From: Deltaproteobacteria bacterium | Lineage (GTDB): Bacteria; Myxococcota_A; Polyangia; Nannocystales; Nannocystaceae | Direction: 5' to 3' | Length of the DNA: 37,020 nucleotides | Assembly (NCBI GenBank): GCA_947492135.1 | Contig: CANLQR010000011.1 | Location: forward strand, 1-37,020 | Shown: one piece after another, positions 28,167 to 36,555 of the stretch | Position numbering within the stretch: the first letter of the stretch is position 1 | How the letters are laid out: each line of letters begins with the position of its first letter | Notes under the pieces: model-generated | What the model saw: the letters and a program-made list of their open reading frames with translations, nothing else | What the model was told of the DNA's origin: nothing | Database searches by the model: none | Translations under genes and position numbers: made by a program

Positions 28167-29219
28167 ATGAGACTCGTCGGCGTGTCGGCCTGTGTGCCGA
28201 AGAACATCATCAAACCGGATCTCGCCTACGAGAAGTTCAAGCCCTTCGATGTCGACCGCATCGTCGGCAACACCGGAGTCCTGCAGAAGCGAGAGGCGTC
28301 GCCCGGCGTCACCGCGTCGGACCTGTGCATCGCCGCAGCAAAGCCGCTCATCGAGGCGCTGGGCTGGGATCCCAAGACGATCGATGCGGTCATCTTGGTG
28401 ACCATGCTCGGCGACCACTACCTGCCGTCGAGCGCTCACCGGGCCCATGAGCAGCTCGGGCTGCCCGACCGCTGCATGGTGTTCGACATGAACCTCGGCT
28501 GCTCGGGCTGGACCCACGGGATGCTCGTGATCCAGGGCTTGCTCGCGAGCGGCGGGATTCGCCGCGCCTTGCTGTTGTGCGGAGAGATGGTCACGGGCTT
28601 CATGAAGCCCTACGCCGCCGAACTCGAGCACCGCTCGGATCTGGCCAACACCCTGCTGATAGGCGATGCCGGGACCGCGACGGCGTTGACCAGCGAAGGC
28701 GAGACCTCCGTTCGCGCAGTGGACTTTGGTGCGGATGGCACCGGCTTTGGCCAGATCATCGTGCAGGCCGGTGGCTCGCGCTATCCGTGGACGCCGCAGA
28801 TGTTCGAGCGGCGCGAAGAGGAAGACGAGACCCGTCGCCCGATCGATCTGACGCTGCACGGGCCGCAAATCCTCGCGTTCGCGATGAAGCGGGTGCCGGG
28901 GTTGCTGCAAAGCCTGCTCGACAAGGCCGGCTGGACGCGGGACGACGTGGACGCGTACGTGTTCCACCAGGCCAACAAGTTCATGATCAATTTCTTGGCA
29001 AAGCGCGCCAAGGTGCCCGAGGCCAAGCTTCTGATGTCGATCGAGGAGTTTGGCAACACGTCGAGCGCCTCGATCCCGCTGACAATCGTGACCCGCGGCG
29101 GCGCACACCTCGAGCGCCCCACCAAGTGGGCGACGATGGGCTTCGGCGTGGGCCTTTCGTGGTCGGGGCTACTCCTCGAGACCGACAGGATCACGACGGT
29201 TCCGCTGGTCGAGATCTGA
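28167..29219 (+). CDS. 3-oxoacyl-ACP synthase III (FabH-like)
   Basis: 350 residues. The thiolase-fold enzyme has the full FabH triad: Cys 112 in DMNLGCSGWTHG, His 267 in VFHQANKFM and Asn 297 in EEFGNTSSASIPL. It would condense an acyl-CoA starter with malonyl-ACP, or transfer an acyl chain, in the cytoplasm. Compared with FabH the active-site cap region (IIVQAGGSRYPWTPQMFERR) differs, which suggests another starter substrate. The ACP gene just upstream is its natural partner. FabH-like enzymes paired with a private ACP make signalling quinolones, sugar-linked acyl chains or special lipids in other bacteria; which of these applies here is open. Confidence 0.92.
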   Translation: MRLVGVSACVPKNIIKPDLAYEKFKPFDVDRIVGNTGVLQKREASPGVTASDLCIAAAKPLIEALGWDPKTIDAVILVTMLGDHYLPSSAHRAHEQLGLPDRCMVFDMNLGCSGWTHGMLVIQGLLASGGIRRALLLCGEMVTGFMKPYAAELEHRSDLANTLLIGDAGTATALTSEGETSVRAVDFGADGTGFGQIIVQAGGSRYPWTPQMFERREEEDETRRPIDLTLHGPQILAFAMKRVPGLLQSLLDKAGWTRDDVDAYVFHQANKFMINFLAKRAKVPEAKLLMSIEEFGNTSSASIPLTIVTRGGAHLERPTKWATMGFGVGLSWSGLLLETDRITTVPLVEI

Positions 29220-29256
29220 CCGGCGAGTTTGTCCGGTAGACTGGGGCTGGTCTGCC

Positions 29257-29727
29257 ATGTCCGAGGTCCGGTTCACATCGTCACTGCCCGCGGAGCACAG
29301 AGACGACATCGAGCGGCTGCTGTTCTTCAACGGCAACCAGGCCAAGGTGGTCGGCAGCGTAGGGTTCGTCACCCAGCGTTATGGCGTCCCGCGGATCCGG
29401 GTCGTCGACGAGCGCGTGCGGATAGGGCTCGATCCGCACGAGCCACAGACCTTGTTCGCCGTCGAGTTAGAGGACGATGAGCCGCACCCGATCGGCGTGA
29501 TCATCTACGTCCGCGAGGACGACGCGTTGGTCGTGTTGTTCGTGGCCGTCGACGAGGCCTTCTCGAGCCAGGGCGAGCACGCCGGGGTGGGGCTGCTGCG
29601 CCTCATCATGGCCGAATTGCAGGGGGTGGCCCGCCGGGTTCGCGGCATCGGTACCGTCGCTGTCTACCTGGGTCGCACGACACCGACGCGAATCGCCGTG
29701 AAACGCGACGCCCCGACGTCGTTCTAG
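29257..29727 (+). CDS. Protein of unknown function
   Basis: 156 residues, no signal peptide or membrane segment. The sequence has alternating strands (HPIGVIIYVREDDALVVLFV) followed by DEAFSSQGEHAGVGLLRLIM and a helix, an order that faintly recalls the central strand and acyl-CoA-binding turn of GNAT acetyltransferases, but the Q/RxxGxG/A loop is not clear. I leave it unassigned. It follows the ketoacyl synthase gene by 37 bases in the same direction; a TAGACT box at 29237-29242 could begin its own transcript. The end converges with the lipoprotein gene at 29753. Confidence 0.7.
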   Translation: MSEVRFTSSLPAEHRDDIERLLFFNGNQAKVVGSVGFVTQRYGVPRIRVVDERVRIGLDPHEPQTLFAVELEDDEPHPIGVIIYVREDDALVVLFVAVDEAFSSQGEHAGVGLLRLIMAELQGVARRVRGIGTVAVYLGRTTPTRIAVKRDAPTSF

Positions 29728-29752
29728 CGGCTGCCGGATCGTCAGACCGAAT

Positions 29753-30484
29753 CTAGTCGGGCTCGACCGGCGCGATGACGACCACCACCGGATCATCTTC
29801 GAGGCTCGCGGCCTCGGCCGGAGCATAGCTCGCGGTGTTCCAGAGATCGGCACCGGTGGCGTCGATGCCACGGAAGGCCATCAGATCGGCGACCTCCATG
29901 GTCGCGCGCGTGCCCTCGGCGCACTCGGCCACGGCGCCGGTCGGGATCGGGCCAAAGAACACCGGCTTGGTGGCGAGGTCGGCGGTGATGTCGTAGGTGA
30001 TGGTCAACGTCCGCACGACGTCGAAACGCTGGGTGATCCACACGATGCTGCACTGCGCATGGTCGCCGAACAGTGGTGAGCACAGCAGCTCCTCCCAGCC
30101 CTCGCCGCCCATGGTCGAGTCGCCGAAGATCGCCCCACCGAGCGTGCCGGCCTGTTGCACCGTCGGGTTGTTTTCGTAGAAGGCCGCGAGGCACTCACCG
30201 TACGCCATCGACACGACCACGGTCACGGTGCGGTCGAGCACCGTTGGGTCCACCGCGTCGGCTGGCAACGAGAACAGAACCTTGATGTAGCCGTGGTCAT
30301 ATGGCCAATCGACAGGGACGCTGCCCGACGACTCTTCCGATCCAGCGCTACCGCTGCCGTCGGTGGTCGATGTGGCGGGCGCCGTCGTGCTCGAGTCGGC
30401 CGCGGGACTCGAGGAGTCCCCACAGCCGACTCCGAGCACGAATAGGGCACAGCACAGCGTCGTGAGCGGTGGGCGGAGACTCAT
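29753..30484 (-). CDS. Lipoprotein with Ser/Thr-rich linker
   Basis: 243 residues from ATG 30484. Signal peptide MSLRPPLTTLCCALFVLGVG ends at the lipid-bearing Cys 21 (LGVGC). A Ser/Thr/Gly/Ala linker spans ~22-55. The folded domain, with a few cysteines (YGECLAAF; ELLCSPLFGDHAQCSIVW; AECAEGT), is unrecognised. This three-part plan of lipid anchor, Ser/Thr linker and small Cys-bearing domain repeats in the gene at 31551. The frame is open upstream, but no signal peptide would result from earlier starts. TAGGAT (30496-30501) ends 11 bases before the start and may be a -10 box. Diverges from the coiled-coil gene at 30666. Confidence 0.8.
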   Translation of the reverse strand: MSLRPPLTTLCCALFVLGVGCGDSSSPAADSSTTAPATSTTDGSGSAGSEESSGSVPVDWPYDHGYIKVLFSLPADAVDPTVLDRTVTVVVSMAYGECLAAFYENNPTVQQAGTLGGAIFGDSTMGGEGWEELLCSPLFGDHAQCSIVWITQRFDVVRTLTITYDITADLATKPVFFGPIPTGAVAECAEGTRATMEVADLMAFRGIDATGADLWNTASYAPAEAASLEDDPVVVVIAPVEPD

Positions 30485-30665
30485 GGATGCATTGGATCCT
30501 ACGTCGGACGGCTGGCGTCGTGGAAGCACTCCGAGCCAAACCGCCCGGTGACCGAGCAAGCCCTGGCTTTGGCGTGATCGCGATGTCATGGGATCGACGC
30601 CCGCGGCGGCGCCGCGCGCAGCCGGGCGCGCGTGCGTGGAACGAAAGCCGGCCTCGCGCGTGAAC

Positions 30666-31490
30666 ATGAACATGACGTCGGAGAACTCGGGCCTTCTTGC
30701 GCTGGCAGAACTCAGGGCACTGGAGTCGACACGTTTGGGCCAGCTCGAGGCCCAACGGATCGAACGGGCGCATGCCCGGCAGGCCGAGGCCGAGCACGCT
30801 GCGCGCCGCGCCGCGGAGCTTGCCGAGCAGGCGGCACTTGCCCAAGCTGCGGGCTTTCAGCGGGCCCGGGAGCACCGAGCGCTGCAGGAACTCGACGAGC
30901 AGCGTCGGGTTGCCGAGGCCGCAGCGCAGGCCCGCATCGAGCAGCAGGCTCGGCTGCGCCAGGAGGCCCAACGACTGGAGCTCCAGATGCGCGCGGCCGA
31001 GCGAGCAGCGGCGCCGCGGTGGCCCTACGCAGTGGTTCCGGCTCTGGTCGCGATGCTCGCCCTGGCCGGGGGCATTGCCTGGCATGACACGAGTACGGCA
31101 GCTCGTCTCGAGCACGCGAACGCCGAGCAGCGCACGGCCTACGATCAGCAGATGGCCGAGGTCGCCAAGAAGCTCGATGTGTTGGCGGCTCGACAGCAGC
31201 GCCTCGAGGGCGAGCGCGTCGAGCTCGAGCGCAAACTGTCCGAGGCGGCGAGTGACGCCGAACGCACCGAGTTGCGAGCGCGCGTCGCCGAGATCGACCG
31301 TGAGCTCGCGCCCGGTGACGCGCCCGTGGCAGCGTCGGTCAAACCCAAGCCCGCGCGACCCAAGCAGCCCCGGCCTCACGCCGCAGTTGATAGCCAGCCG
31401 CGCGAACAACCCACCGAGACCGGCAAGGAGCCGGGTCGCAAGCCGATCGTGCTCGGCGATGGAAGCGATCCGCTCGACGGGTTGCGCTGA
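30666..31490 (+). CDS. Membrane protein with two coiled coils
   Basis: 274 residues. An N-terminal coiled coil (~12-115) of Ala/Glu/Arg/Gln is followed by a single membrane helix (PYAVVPALVAMLALAGGIAW, ~120-139), a second coiled coil (~142-215) and a Pro/Lys-rich tail (SVKPKPARPKQPRPHAAV). No signal peptide precedes the first coil, so it should be cytoplasmic with the second coil and tail outside. The Pro/Lys tail may span part of the periplasm, as in TonB-like or LysM-less wall-spanning proteins. It ends in GDGSDPLDGLR. I do not know the family. ATG codons at 30666 and 30672 are both possible; neither has a good ribosome site. Confidence 0.75.
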   Translation: MNMTSENSGLLALAELRALESTRLGQLEAQRIERAHARQAEAEHAARRAAELAEQAALAQAAGFQRAREHRALQELDEQRRVAEAAAQARIEQQARLRQEAQRLELQMRAAERAAAPRWPYAVVPALVAMLALAGGIAWHDTSTAARLEHANAEQRTAYDQQMAEVAKKLDVLAARQQRLEGERVELERKLSEAASDAERTELRARVAEIDRELAPGDAPVAASVKPKPARPKQPRPHAAVDSQPREQPTETGKEPGRKPIVLGDGSDPLDGLR

Positions 31491-31550
31491 ACGCCACGGC
31501 TCCTCGCGCACCGCCCAGTGCTGCGGTGCGGACCTTGCTCGCCGACTTCG

Positions 31551-32102
31551 TCAGGGGCACGTCACCATGCCGCACTGGGTGGAGCACTCGGCCTCGATGC
31601 ACGAGATCACGCCGTCGACCGTCGGGCAGGTCATCAGGTCGGTGCATGACATGCAGCAGGTGTCCACGCAGTCCTGCAGCAGCCCGCTGGCCGCGCAGGT
31701 CTCGGTGCAGGTGAGCGCGGGAATGCAGTTGAAGGCCATCGCGCAGCCGACGTAGCTGGACTCGCACGGCCCCGCCTTCGCGCAGGCCCAGCACGACGCG
31801 CAGTCGGGGGTGATGCTGCAGTCTGCGCCCGCGCTCGAATCGGCATCGGACTCCTCCATCCCGCTCTCCGAGATGGGGTTGAAGGTCCCCATCGAGGTGC
31901 CGCCACCGCTCGAGGTCGTCGAGGTGTCGCCGGCCGTCGCCGCCGCCGAGGTGCCCGAGGCCCCCGAGGAGCCGGCGCTGGTCTCGCAGTTGATACCAGT
32001 CGTGCACGTCGTCGCGCCCGCGGTCGTGCCGACCGGATCCGTGCCCGAGTCGGAATTGGAACCGCAGCCCCAAAACACCATTACAAGTGCGATGCGCCGC
32101 AT
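31551..32102 (-). CDS. Cys-rich lipoprotein with Ser/Gly/Thr linker
   Basis: 183 residues. The short signal MRRIALVMVFWGC ends at Cys 13; FWGC is an unusual lipobox, with Phe and Trp where Leu and Ala are expected. A Ser/Thr/Gly/Ala linker fills ~14-90, and the last ~90 residues hold about 18 cysteines in CxxC, CC and CxxxC patterns (CASCWACAKAGPC; CVDTCCMSCTDLMTC; CGMVTC). Such disulfide-rich domains are common in secreted myxobacterial proteins. No enzyme is recognised. TACGCT on the minus strand (32109-32114) ends six bases before ATG, suggesting a leaderless mRNA. It converges with the coiled-coil gene at 31490. Confidence 0.82.
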   Translation of the reverse strand: MRRIALVMVFWGCGSNSDSGTDPVGTTAGATTCTTGINCETSAGSSGASGTSAAATAGDTSTTSSGGGTSMGTFNPISESGMEESDADSSAGADCSITPDCASCWACAKAGPCESSYVGCAMAFNCIPALTCTETCAASGLLQDCVDTCCMSCTDLMTCPTVDGVISCIEAECSTQCGMVTCP

Positions 32103-32108
32103 GTGGAC

Positions 32109-32114
32109 AGCGTA
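32109..32114 (-). promoter_or_regulatory. Candidate -10 box before the Cys-rich lipoprotein gene
   Basis: TACGCT on the minus strand, six bases before the ATG at 32102. No recognisable -35 element. Confidence 0.3.
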
Positions 32115-32280
32115 TCACGGCGTGGTGCCGCGGCCGGCCAAGTCCGGGTATCGTGCCGGGCATGCCGACGGATCGATGGCAGGATGCCTCGTCTTGCGCG
32201 CCGCACTCGCGGACGCGCCCCAGGTTCTCGTGGCCTGGGTTCTCTCGCATTGACGCGCAGCCGCGCGCACCGAGGCCCAC

Positions 32281-33456
32281 GTGGCGGTAGCCTCGGCTTT
32301 CTCGCCGTTCCACCTCCGGGGTCTGACACTACGCAATCGAATCATCAAGGCCGCCACGTTCGAAGGCATGTGCGCCGACGGAATGCCGAGCGCTGCGCTG
32401 GTCGAGCACCATCGGCAGATCGCTCGTGGTGGCGCGGCGATGACCACGGTTGCGTACTGCTCCGTCGCGAGTGACGGTCGCAGCTATGACACGCAGCTGT
32501 GGATGCGCCCCGAGGCCGTTGCTGGCCTGCGCGAGCTCACCGCTGCGGTTCACTACGAGCGTGGCGCGGCCTCGATCCAGCTGGGGCACTGTGGCGACTT
32601 CGCCGACAAGGCGGTGATCAAAGGGACCCCGATCGGTGCGTCGCGGGTCTACAACCGCTATCGCGGCAGCTATCCGCGGGTCATGACCGAGGTCGATATC
32701 TCGCGGGTGATCGGCGACTTTGCCCGTGCGGCCGGACTCGCCGTCGAGGCGGGGTTCGATGCGATCGAATTGCAGTTCGGGCATGGCTACTTGATCAGCC
32801 AGTTTCTGTCGCCGTACACCAATCGTCGTGACGACAGGTGGGGTGGGTCGCTCGACAATCGTGCCCGGCTCGCGGTCGAGATCGCCCGCGTGGTCCGCTC
32901 GGTCGTGGGCGCCAAGGTTCCGGTGCTTGCAAAGATCAACCTGCTCGACGGGTTCAGGGGCGGGCTCCAGACCGCCGAGGCGATCGAGGTTGCGGTTCGC
33001 CTGCAGTCCGAGGGGATCGACGCCTTCGTGATGAGCGGCGGCTTCGTGAGCAAGAGCCCGCTGTTCATGCTGCGTGGAGAGGTTCCGGTCGTGCAGATGG
33101 CCGCCGCGCAAAAGACCATCATGCGCAAGATCGGCGTGTTCATGTTCTCGCGGCTGTTCGTGCAGGAGTATCCCTTTCAAGAGCTGTTCTTTCTCGACGA
33201 GGCCAGAGCGCTGCGCAAGAAGGTCAACATTCCATTGGTCCTGCTCGGCGGCATCAAGACCCGCCGGAACCTTCAGATCGCGATGGCCGAGGGTTTCGAG
33301 CTGGTCGGGATGGCGCGCGCCCTGATCCACGAGCCTGACCTGGTGAACAAGTTCGCCAGCCAGTCCAAGGACTCTTCGGACTGCGTCCCGTGCAACGAGT
33401 GCGTCGGAGCGATGGAGCGTGGCGGCGTCGAGTGCATGCGCCGTGAGGCGCGCTAG
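32281..33456 (+). CDS. Old Yellow Enzyme family NADH:flavin oxidoreductase
   Basis: 391 residues, a TIM-barrel FMN enzyme. Hallmarks are QLGHCGDFADK (100-110), GHGYLISQFLSPYTNRRDD (167-185) and RWGGSLDNRARLAVEIAR. The carbonyl-binding His of the HxxN/H pair (OYE1 His 191) is Gln 165 here (IELQFGHGYL); the second position is His 168. A C-terminal cluster DCVPCNECVG ends with a fourth Cys (CxxCxxCx10C), recalling the iron-sulfur loop of 2,4-dienoyl-CoA reductase, but with changed spacing. It may therefore reduce an unusual substrate or act on another flavin reaction. GTG 32281 is preceded by GAGG at a good distance. It ends tail-to-tail with the methyltransferase gene, sharing CTAG. Confidence 0.9.
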   Translation: MAVASAFSPFHLRGLTLRNRIIKAATFEGMCADGMPSAALVEHHRQIARGGAAMTTVAYCSVASDGRSYDTQLWMRPEAVAGLRELTAAVHYERGAASIQLGHCGDFADKAVIKGTPIGASRVYNRYRGSYPRVMTEVDISRVIGDFARAAGLAVEAGFDAIELQFGHGYLISQFLSPYTNRRDDRWGGSLDNRARLAVEIARVVRSVVGAKVPVLAKINLLDGFRGGLQTAEAIEVAVRLQSEGIDAFVMSGGFVSKSPLFMLRGEVPVVQMAAAQKTIMRKIGVFMFSRLFVQEYPFQELFFLDEARALRKKVNIPLVLLGGIKTRRNLQIAMAEGFELVGMARALIHEPDLVNKFASQSKDSSDCVPCNECVGAMERGGVECMRREAR

Positions 33457-34181
33457 CGCAGCCGGAACTGCAGCACGTACTGGTAGGGCAACAGCTCGTG
33501 GTCCGCACCCGCGAGCACGAAACCCGCTCGCTCCAGCTCGGCGGTGAGGGCGGCCGCCGCGAGTCGATGGGCCTTGGGGGGGCCCGGCGCGTCGTCAGGT
33601 GCGTCGGGTTTGAAGTCGACGATGACGATCCGACCGTTGGCGGCGAGCTGACTGCGGATCCGCCCGAAGAACGCCACGCGATCGCCGATGTGGTGCGCAA
33701 CGTTGCAGAGCAACACCAGGTTCGCGGGCTCGGGCAGGGCAGGGTCGTCCGCCTTGCCTTGTACGGCGACGAGGTTGGCGATGCCGTCACGACGCGCTCG
33801 TTCGCCAAGGTAGCGGACCATGTCGGGTTCGACATCGGAGGCGAAGACCTTGCCATCGGGCACCGCCTTGGCGAGGCGAACCGCGAAGTAGCCGGTTCCG
33901 GCACCCACGTCGGCCACGACATCGCTCGGTGAGAGTCCGAGCGACGCCGTCACCGCGTCGGGCTTCTGCCAGGCGTCCCGCGAGGGGTCGTCGAAGCGCT
34001 TCGCCCAGGTCTCGGCGTCCTCGAAACGATGATGCATCTGATGCATCTGATGCATCTGATGCGTGTTGTCGCTGTGGCCGTCGTGGGCAGCGCCGGGTGG
34101 AGTCGAACCGGGCACGGCACCGTGATCCTTGCACGCCATCGCAACAAGCCCTAGCACAACAAGAGCGACTCTCGTGCCCAT
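33453..34181 (-). CDS. Lipoprotein SAM-dependent methyltransferase with HQM repeat
   Basis: 242 residues. A signal peptide with LVAMAC (lipid-bearing Cys 17) is followed by a linker and HQMHQMHQMHH (41-51), then a class I methyltransferase domain. Motif I VADVGAGTGYFAVRLAK (89-105) and the acidic residue of motif II (ASDVEPDM, near 114-121) are present, and NLVLLCNVAHHIGD follows. The HQM repeat can bind metal such as Cu(I). SAM is not known to be available outside the cytoplasm, so either export fails or SAM is supplied or replaced. The gene lies seven bases after the last permease gene of the ABC operon. Lipoprotein methyltransferase-like proteins exist in other genomes; their substrates are unknown. 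Confidence 0.85.
   Translation of the reverse strand: MGTRVALVVLGLVAMACKDHGAVPGSTPPGAAHDGHSDNTHQMHQMHQMHHRFEDAETWAKRFDDPSRDAWQKPDAVTASLGLSPSDVVADVGAGTGYFAVRLAKAVPDGKVFASDVEPDMVRYLGERARRDGIANLVAVQGKADDPALPEPANLVLLCNVAHHIGDRVAFFGRIRSQLAANGRIVIVDFKPDAPDDAPGPPKAHRLAAAALTAELERAGFVLAGADHELLPYQYVLQFRLR
34031..34066 (+). repeat. 9-base tandem repeat encoding His-Gln-Met units
   Basis: GATGCATCT occurs three times exactly (34031, 34040, 34049), with a decayed fourth copy. Read on the minus strand it encodes the HQM repeat of the methyltransferase. The 9-base period keeps frame if copy number changes. Confidence 0.9.
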
Positions 34182-34188
34182 CAGCCCA

Positions 34189-35358
34189 TCAGCCTTTCAT
34201 CGCTTCGATAGGGGGCGTACGCGCGGCCCGAACGGCAGGCAGAAATCCCCCGATCACACCCATCACTCCGCCAAAGACGATCGACTTGACGAGGATCTCC
34301 GGCGTCGCATGAAACTCGAAGACGATCTCCGAGAAGGTGGTGAAGTTGAGCATCGAGAACTTGACCATGCCCATACCCAGCGACGCGACGGTGCCCACGG
34401 CCGCCCCGAGCAAGGACAGCATCACCGACTCCAGCAAGAACGACACCAGGATCGCGCTGCGTGAGAACCCGATCGCTCGCAGAACGCCGATCTCGCGGCG
34501 TCGATGCGCGACCGAACCATACATCGTGATCGTGGCCCCGATCATGGCGCCGATCGAGAAGAAAACCGCGACCAGTGTGCCCATCGCGGTGATGAAGAGC
34601 GAGGTGTTCTCGGATTGGCGTCGGTAGAAGTCGGGCTCGGTCACGGCCTCGAGCCCGAGCTGCTTGTCGAGTTCGACCGCGGCCTCGAAACCCTCGAAGA
34701 GCGCCGCTGACTCGAGCTTGACCCTGACCGACGACACCACGCCTTCGCGCCCGAACGCCTGCCGGATGTAGTCGACGTCGCCCCAAACCTCGGACTCGAA
34801 CGATGAGCCCGCGGACTCGAACACGCCCACGACCTTTACCGCTCGGTTCTTGCGCAGTTCGATGGAGTTCCCCATCTCGAGGCCCTTGAAACGACCGACG
34901 ATCCGCGTACCCACCACCACCTCATTGGTGCCGGTCGCGGCCATCTTGCCCTCGGTGATCTTCACCTCGGGTCGGAATGCGATGATCTGATCGAGCGGGA
35001 CTCCGCGCAGGGTGACGTTGCTCTTGCCCTTGCCGTTGGTCAGCTCCTGAAAGAGCACCACCACGCTCTCGCCGATGACGGCCGGAAGGCCGTCCTTTCC
35101 CGCCTTCACGCCGGGGGCGACCTTGATCAACCCCATGGCCTTGTCCTCGATCGAGCTGGGCATCTCGGAGTCCGAGCCCTTGCGCAGCACGATCGCGGTG
35201 TCGTCGTGTCCGGACAGATCCAGCGTGCGCGCGAGGCCCTCGTTGAGCATGAGCGCCGCGGCCAACACGAATACGACCAGGCCGACGCCGAGCGCAGCGG
35301 CGATGGTCGTGGTGCGGCGCACCAGCAGATTACGAACGTTGTAGCGAATCGGGACCAT
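34189..35358 (-). CDS. ABC transporter permease, FtsX/MacB-like
   Basis: 389 residues with the MacB/FtsX plan: TM1 (TTTIAAALGVGLVVFVLAAA, ~16-35), a large extracytoplasmic domain (~40-250), and three more helices from ~255 to 375 (SLFITAMGTLVAVFFSIGAM; ILVSFLLESVMLSLLGAA; LVKSIVFGGVMGVIGGFLP). VAHRRREIGVLRAIGFSR is the conserved cytoplasmic loop that couples to the ATPase. These transporters do not import; they extract or move lipoproteins, peptides or antibiotics by mechanotransmission. A ribosome site AAGGA lies about eight bases before ATG 35358. Pairs with the second permease. Confidence 0.93.
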   Translation of the reverse strand: MVPIRYNVRNLLVRRTTTIAAALGVGLVVFVLAAALMLNEGLARTLDLSGHDDTAIVLRKGSDSEMPSSIEDKAMGLIKVAPGVKAGKDGLPAVIGESVVVLFQELTNGKGKSNVTLRGVPLDQIIAFRPEVKITEGKMAATGTNEVVVGTRIVGRFKGLEMGNSIELRKNRAVKVVGVFESAGSSFESEVWGDVDYIRQAFGREGVVSSVRVKLESAALFEGFEAAVELDKQLGLEAVTEPDFYRRQSENTSLFITAMGTLVAVFFSIGAMIGATITMYGSVAHRRREIGVLRAIGFSRSAILVSFLLESVMLSLLGAAVGTVASLGMGMVKFSMLNFTTFSEIVFEFHATPEILVKSIVFGGVMGVIGGFLPAVRAARTPPIEAMKG

Positions 35359-35376
35359 GGTCGGGGTTCCTTGCCG

Positions 35377-36555
35377 CTAGCCGAGACGACGCAGGGCGTC
35401 GATCACGTCTAGCTTGCTCGCGCTGTAGGCGGGGATGACAGAAGCGAGGCCCGCCAGCAGTGCAGCGAGCGCCAGGGCGACCAAGGCGACGCCCGTCGGG
35501 ATCGAGAAGTAGGGGAAATACGCGCCCATGTTCTCCTCGAGCCACCGGCCCATGCCCTGCTCGACGATCGGATACGAGATGAGCAGGCCGAGCCCGCCGC
35601 CGATCAGGCCGATGGTGATGCCTTCACCCAGCACGAAGGTCGCGATGTGCTTGGGCCGGAAGCCCAGGGCCAACAACACCCCATACTCGCGGGTTCGCTC
35701 GCGGACGCCCATCGCGATCGTGTTGCCGAGGATCAGCATCATGATGCCCAGGATCACCAGCGACACGAAGTCGAGCGCCGACAGGATGGCCGACGCGCCG
35801 CCCAGGAACTCCATGTTCAGGGCCCGCTCGCTCATCGTCCGGGTCTGGATGTCCTGGTCGTCGAACTTGGCGTCGATGGCTGCCGATATCTCGCCGCCCC
35901 GCGAGGCCGAGTCGATCGTCGAGGCGACCCACCCGATGTGGTCTTTGCGGCTGTCGGGCAGCGTGTCGTTGATGTAGTCCCAGCGCAGGACAAACTGCGC
36001 CCGATCCACCGACTTCTTGGTGGCGACGTAGATCCCCTCGATCTTGAACTTCCAGTCGCCGGGGTAGATCGTGCCCACCAGCGTGACATCGTCGCCAACC
36101 TTCCAGTCGAACTGCTTGGCCAGCGCCTCACCCACGATCGCGCCCTGACGATTTTCCTTCCACCGCTGGAGATCGGCCGCGGGCACGGACATCTCGGGAT
36201 AGACGTCGAAGTAGGTGTCCTTGTCGACAGCGAGGTTCGCGAAGAACTCCGTCTCACGGGTTGGGTGCTTGGCGCCGAACCAGTTGATGTAGGTCGAGGC
36301 TTTGACCCCGTCGATCTTTCCCCGTTGCCCATTGAACTCGTCGAAGTAGCGCTTGGGCAGCGGCATCACGAAGGTGACGCGGTTGATCGTGGATAGGCGG
36401 TCCTGCGCGGCATTCTCGACGCCAGCTTCCCAGGCCGAGAGGGTGGTTCGGATCATCACGAACGAGAGGATCGCGATCGCGGTGCCGACCACTGTCAGAA
36501 TCGTTCGCAGCCAGTTGTGGCCGATGTTCTTGACCGACAGCGAGGTGAGCGTCAT
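35377..36555 (-). CDS. ABC transporter permease, FtsX/MacB-like
   Basis: 392 residues and the same topology as the neighbouring permease: TM1 ([20 protein letters not shown], ~16-35), an extracytoplasmic domain (~45-250) with [20 protein letters not shown] and [20 protein letters not shown], then three helices. [20 protein letters not shown] is the ATPase-coupling loop (~277-296). The two permeases differ in their outer domains, so a heterodimer as in LolCE is likely. The gene overlaps the ATPase gene by four bases and is 18 bases before the second permease. A substrate cannot be deduced; the lipoprotein methyltransferase gene that follows could be a client or helper. Confidence 0.93.
   Translation of the reverse strand: MTLTSLSVKNIGHNWLRTILTVVGTAIAILSFVMIRTTLSAWEAGVENAAQDRLSTINRVTFVMPLPKRYFDEFNGQRGKIDGVKASTYINWFGAKHPTRETEFFANLAVDKDTYFDVYPEMSVPAADLQRWKENRQGAIVGEALAKQFDWKVGDDVTLVGTIYPGDWKFKIEGIYVATKKSVDRAQFVLRWDYINDTLPDSRKDHIGWVASTIDSASRGGEISAAIDAKFDDQDIQTRTMSERALNMEFLGGASAILSALDFVSLVILGIMMLILGNTIAMGVRERTREYGVLLALGFRPKHIATFVLGEGITIGLIGGGLGLLISYPIVEQGMGRWLEENMGAYFPYFSIPTGVALVALALAALLAGLASVIPAYSASKLDVIDALRRLG

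Noticed and set aside
29257-29727. GNAT acetyltransferase
   Set aside because: Strand order is suggestive but the acetyl-CoA loop cannot be identified with confidence.
34031-34066. CRISPR-like array
   Set aside because: Unit is nine bases, without spacers, and encodes protein.
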